A DNA stretch of 64,000 nt from the NCBI GenBank assembly GCA_910583845.1, contig CAJUAB010000011.1, positions 78,709 through 142,708 of the forward strand. The letters run 5' to 3'. Under the pieces are notes generated by a model, which saw only the letters and a list, made by a program, of their open reading frames with translations, searched no databases and was not told the origin of the DNA. A program made the position numbers and the translations under genes. Origin of the DNA: an uncultured Acetatifactor sp. (lineage in GTDB: Bacteria > Bacillota > Clostridia > Lachnospirales > Lachnospiraceae). Shown piece by piece: positions 50,256-57,601 of the stretch (the first letter of the stretch is position 1; every line of letters starts with the position of its first letter).

Positions 50256-51959
50256 GTGAATGTGGCAAAGACTGTAGGGATCGGCATTCAGAGCTTTCAG
50301 AAAATCAGGGAGAGGCATTGCTTCTATATTGATAAGACAAAGTTTATCAAAGAGTGGTGGGAAAGCCAGGATGAGGTCACGTTGATCACCCGTCCCAGAC
50401 GTTTCGGAAAGACGCTGGCCATGAGCATGACGGAACAGTTTTTTTCCATAAAATATGCAGGACAGGGGGAGATGTTTGAGGGGCTCTCTGTCTGGGAGCA
50501 TGGTGAGTACAGGGCCATGCAGGGAACCTGGCCGGTGATCAGCCTTACCTTTGCAAATGTGAAGGAGAAGAGTTATGAGTCTGCCATACAGAGGATGAAC
50601 CAGATTCTTACGGATTTGTACTATGAGTTCAGCTTCCTTACAGCCAGCGATCGTCTGCTCCCGGAAGAAAAGGAGGATTTTCGCAGCATATCCAAGGACA
50701 TGCCAGAGATTACGGCGACCATGTCCCTGCATTGGCTTTCCAGATTTCTATATAAGTTTTACGGCAAAAAAGTGATCATTCTTCTGGATGAATATGATAC
50801 CCCCATGCAGGAGGCCTATGTAAACGGATATTGGGAGGAAATGGTTTCCTTTACCAGAAGTTTGTTTAACGCCGCGTTCAAGACAAATCCCTGTCTGGAG
50901 CGGGCAATCATGACAGGGATCACGAGGGTGAGCAGGGAGTCTATTTTTTCTGATTTGAATCTTTTAAAAGTCGTTGCCACTACTTCCAATGAATATGCGG
51001 ATTGCTTTGGATTTACGGAAAACGAGGTGTTTGCGGCACTGGACGCGTTCGGACTGACGGATAAGAAAGAGGAAGTAAAAAAATGGTATGACGGTTTCCG
51101 GTTCGGAGAGCAGCCGGACATTTACAATCCATGGTCTGTTCTGAATTATCTGGATACGGGGAGGATAGACGCCTACTGGGCCAATTCCAGTGCCAACAGC
51201 CTGGCGGGAAAGCTGATCCGGGAAGGAAGTGCGGACATCAAGCAAAAATTTGAAGTTTTGCTTGCCGGTGGTTCTGTTGTAACGCCTGTCAATGAACAGA
51301 TCGTGTTTGAGGAACTGGATGAGGACGAGGAGAGAATCTGGAGTCTGCTGCTGGCAGGGGGATATCTGAGGGTACTTCGCTTTGAGAAGGACTGTGAAGG
51401 GATGGGAGACCCCTTGTTTGAACTGTGCCTGACAAACCGGGAGGTACAGAGAATGTTTCGGGCTATGGTACAGGGCTGGTTCCGAAGGAGCGGGAGAGCG
51501 TACAATGGATTGATCAGGGCACTTCTGTCCGATGATTTAAAAGCCATGAACTTTTATATGAACAAGGTGACGCTGGAAACTTTCAGCTTCTTTGACACGG
51601 GAAATAAGCCATCGGAAAGGGCGGAGCCGGAACGCTTTTATCATGGCTTTGTGCTGGGACTTTTGGTGGAACTGTCAGACCGTTATCTTATAACCTCAAA
51701 CCGGGAAAGCGGATTTGGCCGATATGATGTAATGCTGGAGTCCCGGGACGGGGAGGACGGGATCATTCTGGAATTCAAGGCACAGGAGCCGGAAGAGGAA
51801 ACAGAGCTGTCCGACACCGTGGATGCAGCGCTACGACAGATTGAAGAACGGAAATACGAAGCGGCGCTGGAAGCCGGAGGGATTTCCCGGGAGAGCGTAC
51901 GGAAGTACGGATTTGCGTTTTGCGGGAAAAGAGTGCTGATCGGGAAGGGGAATCCATGA
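50256..51959 (+). CDS. AAA-ATPase-like protein with C-terminal nuclease-like domain (DUF1703 type)
   Basis: The 567-residue protein has the AAA-ATPase-like start with FYIDKTKFI and the P-loop ITRPRRFGKTLAMS (about residues 44-57). Walker B is VIILLDEYDTP (about 173-183). The C-terminal domain contains GFGRYDVMLESRDGEDGIILEFKAQE (about 486-510), an Asp...Glu-x-Lys arrangement of PD-(D/E)XK nucleases. The family is common and multi-copy in gut Clostridia and Bacteroidetes; its role is not established. The start is GTG, at 50256 or 50262, after AAAGGGAGAAG. It overlaps the next gene by ATGA. Confidence 0.85.
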   Translation: MNVAKTVGIGIQSFQKIRERHCFYIDKTKFIKEWWESQDEVTLITRPRRFGKTLAMSMTEQFFSIKYAGQGEMFEGLSVWEHGEYRAMQGTWPVISLTFANVKEKSYESAIQRMNQILTDLYYEFSFLTASDRLLPEEKEDFRSISKDMPEITATMSLHWLSRFLYKFYGKKVIILLDEYDTPMQEAYVNGYWEEMVSFTRSLFNAAFKTNPCLERAIMTGITRVSRESIFSDLNLLKVVATTSNEYADCFGFTENEVFAALDAFGLTDKKEEVKKWYDGFRFGEQPDIYNPWSVLNYLDTGRIDAYWANSSANSLAGKLIREGSADIKQKFEVLLAGGSVVTPVNEQIVFEELDEDEERIWSLLLAGGYLRVLRFEKDCEGMGDPLFELCLTNREVQRMFRAMVQGWFRRSGRAYNGLIRALLSDDLKAMNFYMNKVTLETFSFFDTGNKPSERAEPERFYHGFVLGLLVELSDRYLITSNRESGFGRYDVMLESRDGEDGIILEFKAQEPEEETELSDTVDAALRQIEERKYEAALEAGGISRESVRKYGFAFCGKRVLIGKGNP

Positions 51960-52363
51960 GCTGGGACGTTTTGATGATAAGAACCAGAACCAACGCGGAG
52001 AAGTCGTTGGACGAGATTGAAAGTGAGAATATTATCCCGCTTGGGCAGACGGAAATAGCCCATGAGATCCAAAGCATATCCGCCAGACTCAGGTGTGTTT
52101 ACAACTGCGATGACCTGTCCTGGCAGAGTCTTGACAGTGATAGCTGGTCAATAGAATTTTGTGTGGGAAAAGATGAGGAAACGCAATCGGTCATGCTGCT
52201 GATCAGAGGGGGAGAGGAGCCCCGGGAGGTATTTGCCGCCCTGGCGGCGGACTTGAATGTCCGGCTTATAGATGGCAGCACGGGTGAATTTATTTGTCCG
52301 GGCAAGACTACTTCCTTTGAGCGCTGGAGAGCGTATCGCGATCAGATTGTAAATGGCGGGTAA
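51956..52363 (+). CDS. Small protein of unknown function, coupled to the AAA/nuclease-like gene
   Basis: The 135-residue acidic protein begins MSWDVLMIRTRTNAEKSLDEIE. I recall small proteins with an MSWD-type start in other bacteria without an assigned role, but cannot confirm homology. It has no signal peptide or membrane segment. ATG at 51956 follows GGGAAGGGGAATCC and overlaps the preceding stop, suggesting coupled translation. The end of the protein is ERWRAYRDQIVNGG. Confidence 0.7.
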   Translation: MSWDVLMIRTRTNAEKSLDEIESENIIPLGQTEIAHEIQSISARLRCVYNCDDLSWQSLDSDSWSIEFCVGKDEETQSVMLLIRGGEEPREVFAALAADLNVRLIDGSTGEFICPGKTTSFERWRAYRDQIVNGG

Positions 52364-52408
52364 GCAGACGGGCTTGGTCGCCTGACCGGCGGCGGAACGG
52401 AGAAGGCT

Positions 52409-53782
52409 ATGAAAGATAAAACCGTAAAAAAGAACAAATATGAGATGGATATGTGCAGCGGGCCGCTGCTTCCCAAGATTCTGCTGTACTCCCTGCCCCT
52501 GATGCTGTCGGGCATTCTGCAGCTTTTGTTTAACGCCGCCGACATCGTGGTGGTGGGGCGTTTTGCGGGCAATGACGCTCTGGCGGCGGTGGGTTCCACC
52601 AGTTCGCTGATCAATCTGCTGGTGAATGTATTCATGGGGTTGTCTGTGGGCACCAATGTAATGGTGGCCCGCTTTTTCGGGGCCGGGCAGAAAAAGGAGC
52701 TGGAGGAAATGGTACATACCGCCATACTCACCTCCCTGGTCAGCGGCGCGGCCCTGATTTTTGTGGGACTGGCCCTGTCCAGACCCGCGCTGCTTCTCAT
52801 GGATACCCCGGAAAATGTGATTGACCAGTCCGTGCTTTACATACGGATCTATTTTGTGGGAATGCCTGCCATGATGCTCTACAACTTCGGAAGCGCGGTG
52901 CTGCGGGCGGTGGGAGATACCCGCAGGCCCCTGTACTTTCTGCTGATCGCGGGCGTTATCAATGTGTTTCTGAACCTGTTCTTTGTGATCTCTCTGTCCA
53001 TGGGCGTGGCGGGAGTCGCGCTGGCTACCATTATTTCCCAGACCGTATCCGCCGCTCTGGTGCTGGTCTGTCTGATGCGCACCGAGAGCGATTATCAGGT
53101 TTCTCTGAAAAAGCTGCGCATTGTGAAAGATAAAATGTTCAAAATGATTCAGATCGGCCTGCCCGCGGGATTGCAGGGAGCGCTGTTCTCCGTCTCCAAT
53201 GTGTTGATCCAGTCCTCGGTGAACTCCTTCGGCTCCATTGCCATGGCGGGCAACACGGCGGCGCAGAACCTGGAGGGCTTTGTCTATACCTCCATGAACT
53301 CCCTGCACCAGACCTGTATCAGTTTTACCGGGCAGAACTATGGGGCCAGGCAGTACAGACGGATGGGGAGGATTCTGCTGATCTGCCAGGGCTGCGTCAT
53401 AGCGGTGGGAGTACTTATGGGCAACGGGGTCTATCTGGCGGGCGGAACGCTGCTGAAGCTCTATTCTCCCGATCCGGAGGTGATTCAATATGGAATTTTG
53501 CGGCTTTCCTATATCTGTACCACTTACGCCCTCTGCGGTATGATGGATGTGATGGTGGGAGCGCTGCGGGGAATGGGGTACAGTGTTATGCCCATGCTGG
53601 TGTCTCTGACCGGGGCCTGTCTTTTCCGGGTGGTGTGGATTATGACTTTTTTCAGGGCCCGGCCCAGCCTGGAGACGCTGTATGTGTCCTATCCGATCAG
53701 CTGGGGGCTGACTTTCGCGGTGCATTTGCTGTGCTTTCTGGTGGTATACCACAGAATACGGCATCGGATGCCATCCGCGTAA
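52409..53782 (+). CDS. MATE family efflux transporter
   Basis: The 457-residue protein has twelve hydrophobic segments and the MATE pattern: LPLMLSGILQLLFNAADIVVVGRFAG, a midpoint LRAVGDTRRPLYF, and QIGLPAGLQGALFSVSNVLIQ at the second half. It is a sodium- or proton-coupled multidrug-type exporter; substrates unknown. GGAACGGAGAAGGCT precedes the ATG. Confidence 0.93.
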   Translation: MKDKTVKKNKYEMDMCSGPLLPKILLYSLPLMLSGILQLLFNAADIVVVGRFAGNDALAAVGSTSSLINLLVNVFMGLSVGTNVMVARFFGAGQKKELEEMVHTAILTSLVSGAALIFVGLALSRPALLLMDTPENVIDQSVLYIRIYFVGMPAMMLYNFGSAVLRAVGDTRRPLYFLLIAGVINVFLNLFFVISLSMGVAGVALATIISQTVSAALVLVCLMRTESDYQVSLKKLRIVKDKMFKMIQIGLPAGLQGALFSVSNVLIQSSVNSFGSIAMAGNTAAQNLEGFVYTSMNSLHQTCISFTGQNYGARQYRRMGRILLICQGCVIAVGVLMGNGVYLAGGTLLKLYSPDPEVIQYGILRLSYICTTYALCGMMDVMVGALRGMGYSVMPMLVSLTGACLFRVVWIMTFFRARPSLETLYVSYPISWGLTFAVHLLCFLVVYHRIRHRMPSA

Positions 53783-53860
53783 AGCCAGAGCAGGGATTTG
53801 TCATGGAGCGGACGGAAACATGATTCGCAGAAAATCGGATGGAGTGCAGAGGGGATTTAT

Positions 53861-54301
53861 ATGAATGAACTGATGAAAGATATTATACATACCGCGGACA
53901 GCTTTGTAAAAAATTTCAGTGGGAATTCCGATTTCCCTTTTATAGGAAGAGATTCCCTGGATTATTCCGTGGGAAGTCTTAAAGCGGTGGATCAGCTTTT
54001 GGAGGAGCTGGGCGATCTGGGAATGGACGAAGACTCTCTTTTCAATGCCGCTTCCATGATCGGATGCTATGTCTTTGAAACGGCCCGAAAGAATTACGGA
54101 GGGGAGTATCTCTGGGTGAACGGAGAACAGCAGCCGATGCTGGTGGCCGGCCTTCCTGATTTCCAGGTTTCCATCCGGGCCTGGGAAAAAGTCAGAGGGC
54201 GCATCACGAACGGTGTGGAAGACAATATTCCCTTTTATATTGCCGGGTATAAAGAGCATATCGCACAGGCGAAAAAAGGAGACTTTATTGCAATAGTCTA
54301 A
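53861..54301 (+). CDS. Orphan protein, function unknown
   Basis: The 146-residue acidic, soluble protein begins MNELMKDIIHTADSFVKNF. A central MIGCYVFETARKNYGGEYLWVN followed by a ~40-residue beta-rich part resembles small orphan proteins with a YGEYLGEVIRR..GGEW pattern, which I cannot name confidently. ATG at 53861 follows AGAGGGGATTTAT. The esterase gene follows 17 bases later, so the two probably share a transcript. Confidence 0.7.
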   Translation: MNELMKDIIHTADSFVKNFSGNSDFPFIGRDSLDYSVGSLKAVDQLLEELGDLGMDEDSLFNAASMIGCYVFETARKNYGGEYLWVNGEQQPMLVAGLPDFQVSIRAWEKVRGRITNGVEDNIPFYIAGYKEHIAQAKKGDFIAIV

Positions 54302-54318
54302 TATAAAGGAGTGAACCA

Positions 54319-55110
54319 ATGGCTAATTTACAGATTCGGTTTTACGCAAACTCGCTGAACAGAAATACCACATTTGAAATGTATCTTCCGGGGGATATCC
54401 GCAGAGACATTCCCCAGGAGGAGACCGTCTACACCGCCAGGAAAACCAGAGCGCTTTTTCTGCTGCATGGCTATACGGGTGATGCCGGGAACTGGGTTCC
54501 CGAGTATATAGCGCAAAAATACAATTTTGCCGTGATCGTTCCCAACGGGGAAAACGCGTTCTGGCTGGACGGGCTGTCCACCGGGCACAAATACTGCACC
54601 TTTGTGGGAGATGAGCTGGTGCGGTATATCCGCCAGACCTTCGGACTGGCCATGGGGCCGGAAGAGACCTGCATCATGGGAATGTCCATGGGCGGCTTTG
54701 GCGCGCTGCACACGGCGTTGGCCTATCCGGAGCATTTCGGCAAGGCAGCGGCCCTCTCCTCTGCACTCATCGTCCATAAGATCGCGCATATGAAACCGGG
54801 TGAGAGCAATCCGGTGGCAAATTATGAGTATTACCGGGAGTGCTTCGGGGATCTGGACAAAGTGCTGGAAAGCGACAATAACCCGGAGACCCTGGTCCGC
54901 AGGCTAAAGGAGAAGGGAAATCCCATTCCGGAGATTTTCATGAGCTGCGGTACGGAAGATTTCCTGCTGGAAAATAACCGGGCGTTTCACCGTTTCCTGG
55001 AAAGCATGGATGTGCCCCACACATATCTGGAGAGCAGGGGCGGACATGATATGGTTTTCTGGGAGGAATACGCAGTCAGATTCACGGAAATGATGTTCGG
55101 CGGGGAATGA
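54319..55110 (+). CDS. Alpha/beta-hydrolase esterase (tributyrin/S-formylglutathione hydrolase-like)
   Basis: The 263-residue enzyme has the oxyanion part LFLLHGYTGDAGNW, the nucleophile elbow MGMSMGGFGA (serine about residue 122), an aspartate in SCGTEDFL and the histidine in SRGGHDMVFWEEY. This fits the esterase D / EstA family that hydrolyses short acyl esters such as acetyl groups on sugars. AAAGGAGTGAACCA precedes the ATG. Natural substrate unknown. Confidence 0.88.
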   Translation: MANLQIRFYANSLNRNTTFEMYLPGDIRRDIPQEETVYTARKTRALFLLHGYTGDAGNWVPEYIAQKYNFAVIVPNGENAFWLDGLSTGHKYCTFVGDELVRYIRQTFGLAMGPEETCIMGMSMGGFGALHTALAYPEHFGKAAALSSALIVHKIAHMKPGESNPVANYEYYRECFGDLDKVLESDNNPETLVRRLKEKGNPIPEIFMSCGTEDFLLENNRAFHRFLESMDVPHTYLESRGGHDMVFWEEYAVRFTEMMFGGE

Positions 55111-55192
55111 GGCCACTGTGCTGCGAGCATGCCCGCTATGTGTCAGATCTGTTTTGTACCTGTCTGTGAGGGATACAAAATACAAAAAACGC

Positions 55193-55221
55193 TTGAAACA
55201 TATGTTCGAATATGCTAAAAT
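55193..55221 (+). promoter_or_regulatory. Promoter for ruvAB
   Basis: TTGAAA (55193-55198), 17 bases, TAAAAT (55216-55221), about 26 bases before the ruvA start. Confidence 0.8.
55195..55208 (+). promoter_or_regulatory. Candidate LexA (SOS) box in the ruvAB promoter
   Basis: GAAACATATGTTCG resembles the Gram-positive LexA box CGAAC-N4-GTTCG with a mismatch in the left half. It lies between -35 and -10, where it could repress. ruvAB is SOS-controlled in many bacteria. Confidence 0.45.
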
Positions 55222-55247
55222 AAGTAGACTGACGCGGGAGGAAAATC

Positions 55248-55865
55248 ATGTTTGCTTATGTGAAGGGGATTGTGGCGGATATCGGGGAGGATTGCTGTGT
55301 CATAGATGTGCATGACGTGGGAATCAACATTCATATTTCGGCCCGGACAGCGGCCAGGATGCCGGGAATCGGCCAGGAGGCCAGGCTGTATACATACACC
55401 AGCGTACGGGAGGACGCGTTCTGGCTCTATGGATTTCTGCAAAAGGGGGATCTGGAGATGTTCAGGCGCTGCATTACCGTCAGCGGTATCGGGCCCAAAG
55501 GGGCGCTGGGACTTTTGTCTGAGCTGGACGGGGACCAACTGCGGTTTGCCATTCTGGCTCAGGACGTGAAAGCTCTTTCCAAGGCGCCGGGTATCGGGAA
55601 GCGCACGGCGGAGCGTCTGGTGCTGGAGCTGAAGGACAAGCTAAACTACGGCGATGCCGATATTTCCGGGGAGGCCGCCCTTTACCCGGGCGACCGGAAC
55701 GCGGGCGGTCTGCCGGAGCATCCCGGCAAGCGCGAGGCGGTGGAGGCTCTGGTGGCATTGGGTTACGGGCAGAGCGAGGCCATGAAAGCCGTCAGTCAGG
55801 TGGAGGGTGCGGAGACGCTGGACGCCTCCGCGCTGTTGAAGCAGGCTCTCAAGAAGATGTTTTAG
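55248..55865 (+). CDS. ruvA: Holliday junction branch migration protein RuvA
   Basis: The 205-residue protein binds Holliday junctions as a tetramer. The OB-fold N-terminus starts MFAYVKGIVADI. Two helix-hairpin-helix motifs are FRRCITVSGIGPKGALGLLSEL and LSKAPGIGKRTAERLVLELKDKL. A flexible acidic linker and domain III (EAVEALVALGYGQSEAMKAV) follow. GCGGGAGGAAAATC precedes the ATG. ruvB follows after 9 bases. Confidence 0.96.
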   Translation: MFAYVKGIVADIGEDCCVIDVHDVGINIHISARTAARMPGIGQEARLYTYTSVREDAFWLYGFLQKGDLEMFRRCITVSGIGPKGALGLLSELDGDQLRFAILAQDVKALSKAPGIGKRTAERLVLELKDKLNYGDADISGEAALYPGDRNAGGLPEHPGKREAVEALVALGYGQSEAMKAVSQVEGAETLDASALLKQALKKMF

Positions 55866-55874
55866 GATGAGGAT

Positions 55875-56876
55875 ATGGCTAAGAGAATGATAGAGACCAA
55901 CCTGACCGAGGAGGACGTGAAGATTGAGGGTTCTCTGCGGCCCCAGGTGCTGGAGGACTATATAGGACAGTCCAAGGTCAAACAGACATTAAAAATATAT
56001 ATCGAAGCGGCCAGACAGCGGGGAGATGCCCTGGACCATGTGCTGTTTTATGGCCCTCCGGGGCTGGGCAAGACCACGCTGGCTTCCATTATCGCCAATG
56101 AGATGGGGGTGCATCTGAAAGTGACCAGCGGCCCCGCCATTGAAAAGCCGGGGGAACTTGCCGCCATTTTGAACAATCTGGAAGAGGGGGATCTGCTGTT
56201 TGTGGATGAGATTCACCGTCTGAGCCGCCAGGTGGAGGAAGTGCTGTATCCGGCCATGGAAGATTACTGCATAGACGTGATGATCGGCAAGGGGCCTACG
56301 GCTCGGTCCGTGCGTCTGGATCTGCCCCGCTTTACGCTGGTGGGAGCCACTACCAGGGTGGGGCTGCTGACGGCGCCTCTGCGGGACCGTTTTGGGATGA
56401 TCCATCATCTGGAGTTCTACTCCGTGCAGGAGCTGAAGCTGATTATACAGCATTCCGCCAAAGTGCTGGGGGTGGAGATCGACGAAAAGGGATCTGCGGA
56501 GCTGGCCCGCCGCAGCCGGGGAACGCCCAGGCTGGCCAACCGGATTCTAAAGCGTGTGAGGGATTTCGCCCAGGTCAGATACGATGGCAAAATCACCGAG
56601 GCGGTGGCCCGGGAGGCCCTGGATCTGATGGACGTGGACAAGCTGGGCCTGGATCACATGGACCGCAGCATTTTGAACACCATGATTGAGAAATTCCAGG
56701 GGGGGCCGGTGGGGCTGGATACCCTGGCCGCCGCCATCGGGGAGGACGCGGGGACCATCGAGGACGTGGTGGAACCCTATCTGCTGAAAAACGGCCTCAT
56801 TAACCGGACCCCACGGGGACGGGTGGTGACAGAGTGCGCTTACAGACATCTGGGACTGGAGGAGAATGTGCTATGA
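55875..56876 (+). CDS. ruvB: Holliday junction helicase RuvB
   Basis: The 333-residue AAA+ motor has IGQSKVKQTLKIYIEAAR, Walker A GPPGLGKTTLASIIANEMG, Walker B FVDEIHRLSR, sensor 1 LVGATTRVGLLTAPLRDRFG and a C-terminal winged helix (GPVGLDTLAAAIGEDAGTIEDVVEPYLLKNG). It pumps DNA through RuvA. The ribosome site GAGGATAT overlaps the ruvA end. Confidence 0.97.
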   Translation: MAKRMIETNLTEEDVKIEGSLRPQVLEDYIGQSKVKQTLKIYIEAARQRGDALDHVLFYGPPGLGKTTLASIIANEMGVHLKVTSGPAIEKPGELAAILNNLEEGDLLFVDEIHRLSRQVEEVLYPAMEDYCIDVMIGKGPTARSVRLDLPRFTLVGATTRVGLLTAPLRDRFGMIHHLEFYSVQELKLIIQHSAKVLGVEIDEKGSAELARRSRGTPRLANRILKRVRDFAQVRYDGKITEAVAREALDLMDVDKLGLDHMDRSILNTMIEKFQGGPVGLDTLAAAIGEDAGTIEDVVEPYLLKNGLINRTPRGRVVTECAYRHLGLEENVL

Positions 56877-56941
56877 AAAAACTGTTTACCGCCATCTGTC
56901 AGAACCGTTCTTAAAAGATTCAGGAAAATATCGGAATGGGC

Positions 56942-56970
56942 TTGTCTGCCCGCCCATTCTGATATATAAT
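56942..56970 (+). promoter_or_regulatory. Promoter for zapA
   Basis: TTGTCT (56942-56947), 17 bases, TATAAT (56965-56970). An inverted repeat GAATGGGC / GCCCATTC overlaps the -35 and spacer. The start codon lies about 140 bases downstream; the leader shows nothing else recognisable. Confidence 0.65.
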
Positions 56971-57108
56971 AGGAGAAACAGATATTGTGTTCCTATAGTA
57001 CAAAGGAACGCATATATTGTAGTTTGATGTCGAATATCGGCTGAAAGCGGAAAATTTTCAGACAGGGCGCGCAATATCCGCATATTGCAGGGCGAAAGGG
57101 TGAGATAT

Positions 57109-57522
57109 ATGGCTTCCAAAACAGATACAGAGGTAATCATAGGCGGAAAAGTTTTTACGCTCAGCGGTTATGAAAGCGAGGAGTATCTGCAAAAGGTGGC
57201 CTCCTATATCAATAACAAGGTGAATGAATACAGCAAGATGGACAGTTTTCGCAGACAGCCGCTGGATACCCAGGCCGTGCTGCTGCAGCTGAATATTGCG
57301 GATGACTATTTCAAGGCTAAGAAACAGATCGCTCTGTTGGAGGAGGAATTACAGAACAAGGAGAAGGAATTGTATGATCTGAAACACGAATTGATTTCCT
57401 CACAGATCAAAATGGAGAACATGGAGAAAGACTCCAGGGAGATGGAATTACAGCTGCGGGAAAACGCCAAACAGATAGAAAAGCTGGAAAAAGAACAGAA
57501 AAATAAGAAGCTGCCGGTGTAG
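57109..57522 (+). CDS. zapA: Cell division protein ZapA
   Basis: The 137-residue protein has the ZapA core (about residues 5-70: DTEVIIGGKVFTLSGYESEEYLQKVASYINNKV, VLLQLNIADDYF) and a long C-terminal coiled coil rich in Glu and Lys. ZapA cross-links FtsZ filaments. ATG at 57109 follows GCGAAAGGGTGAGAT. The U32 peptidase gene follows, as is common in Clostridia. Confidence 0.9.
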   Translation: MASKTDTEVIIGGKVFTLSGYESEEYLQKVASYINNKVNEYSKMDSFRRQPLDTQAVLLQLNIADDYFKAKKQIALLEEELQNKEKELYDLKHELISSQIKMENMEKDSREMELQLRENAKQIEKLEKEQKNKKLPV

Positions 57523-57532
57523 GGCAGCTTTT
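57508..57532 (+). terminator. Intrinsic terminator overlapping the zapA stop codon
   Basis: AAGCTGCC and GGCAGCTT flank a seven-base loop that contains the zapA TAG; TTTTC follows. Read-through to the U32 gene is probably partial. Confidence 0.7.
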
Positions 57533-57601
57533 CGATTCTATTGTTGCAGGGACAGTGGGACCCGGAAAGATCTGACAGTCCCGAAAACGGACAGATTGGG
57601 A

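Noticed and set aside
56873..56914. 13-codon ORF overlapping the ruvB stop (ATGAAAAAACTG...)
   Set aside because: Too short to judge and without partner features; it may be a remnant gene start but nothing supports it further.
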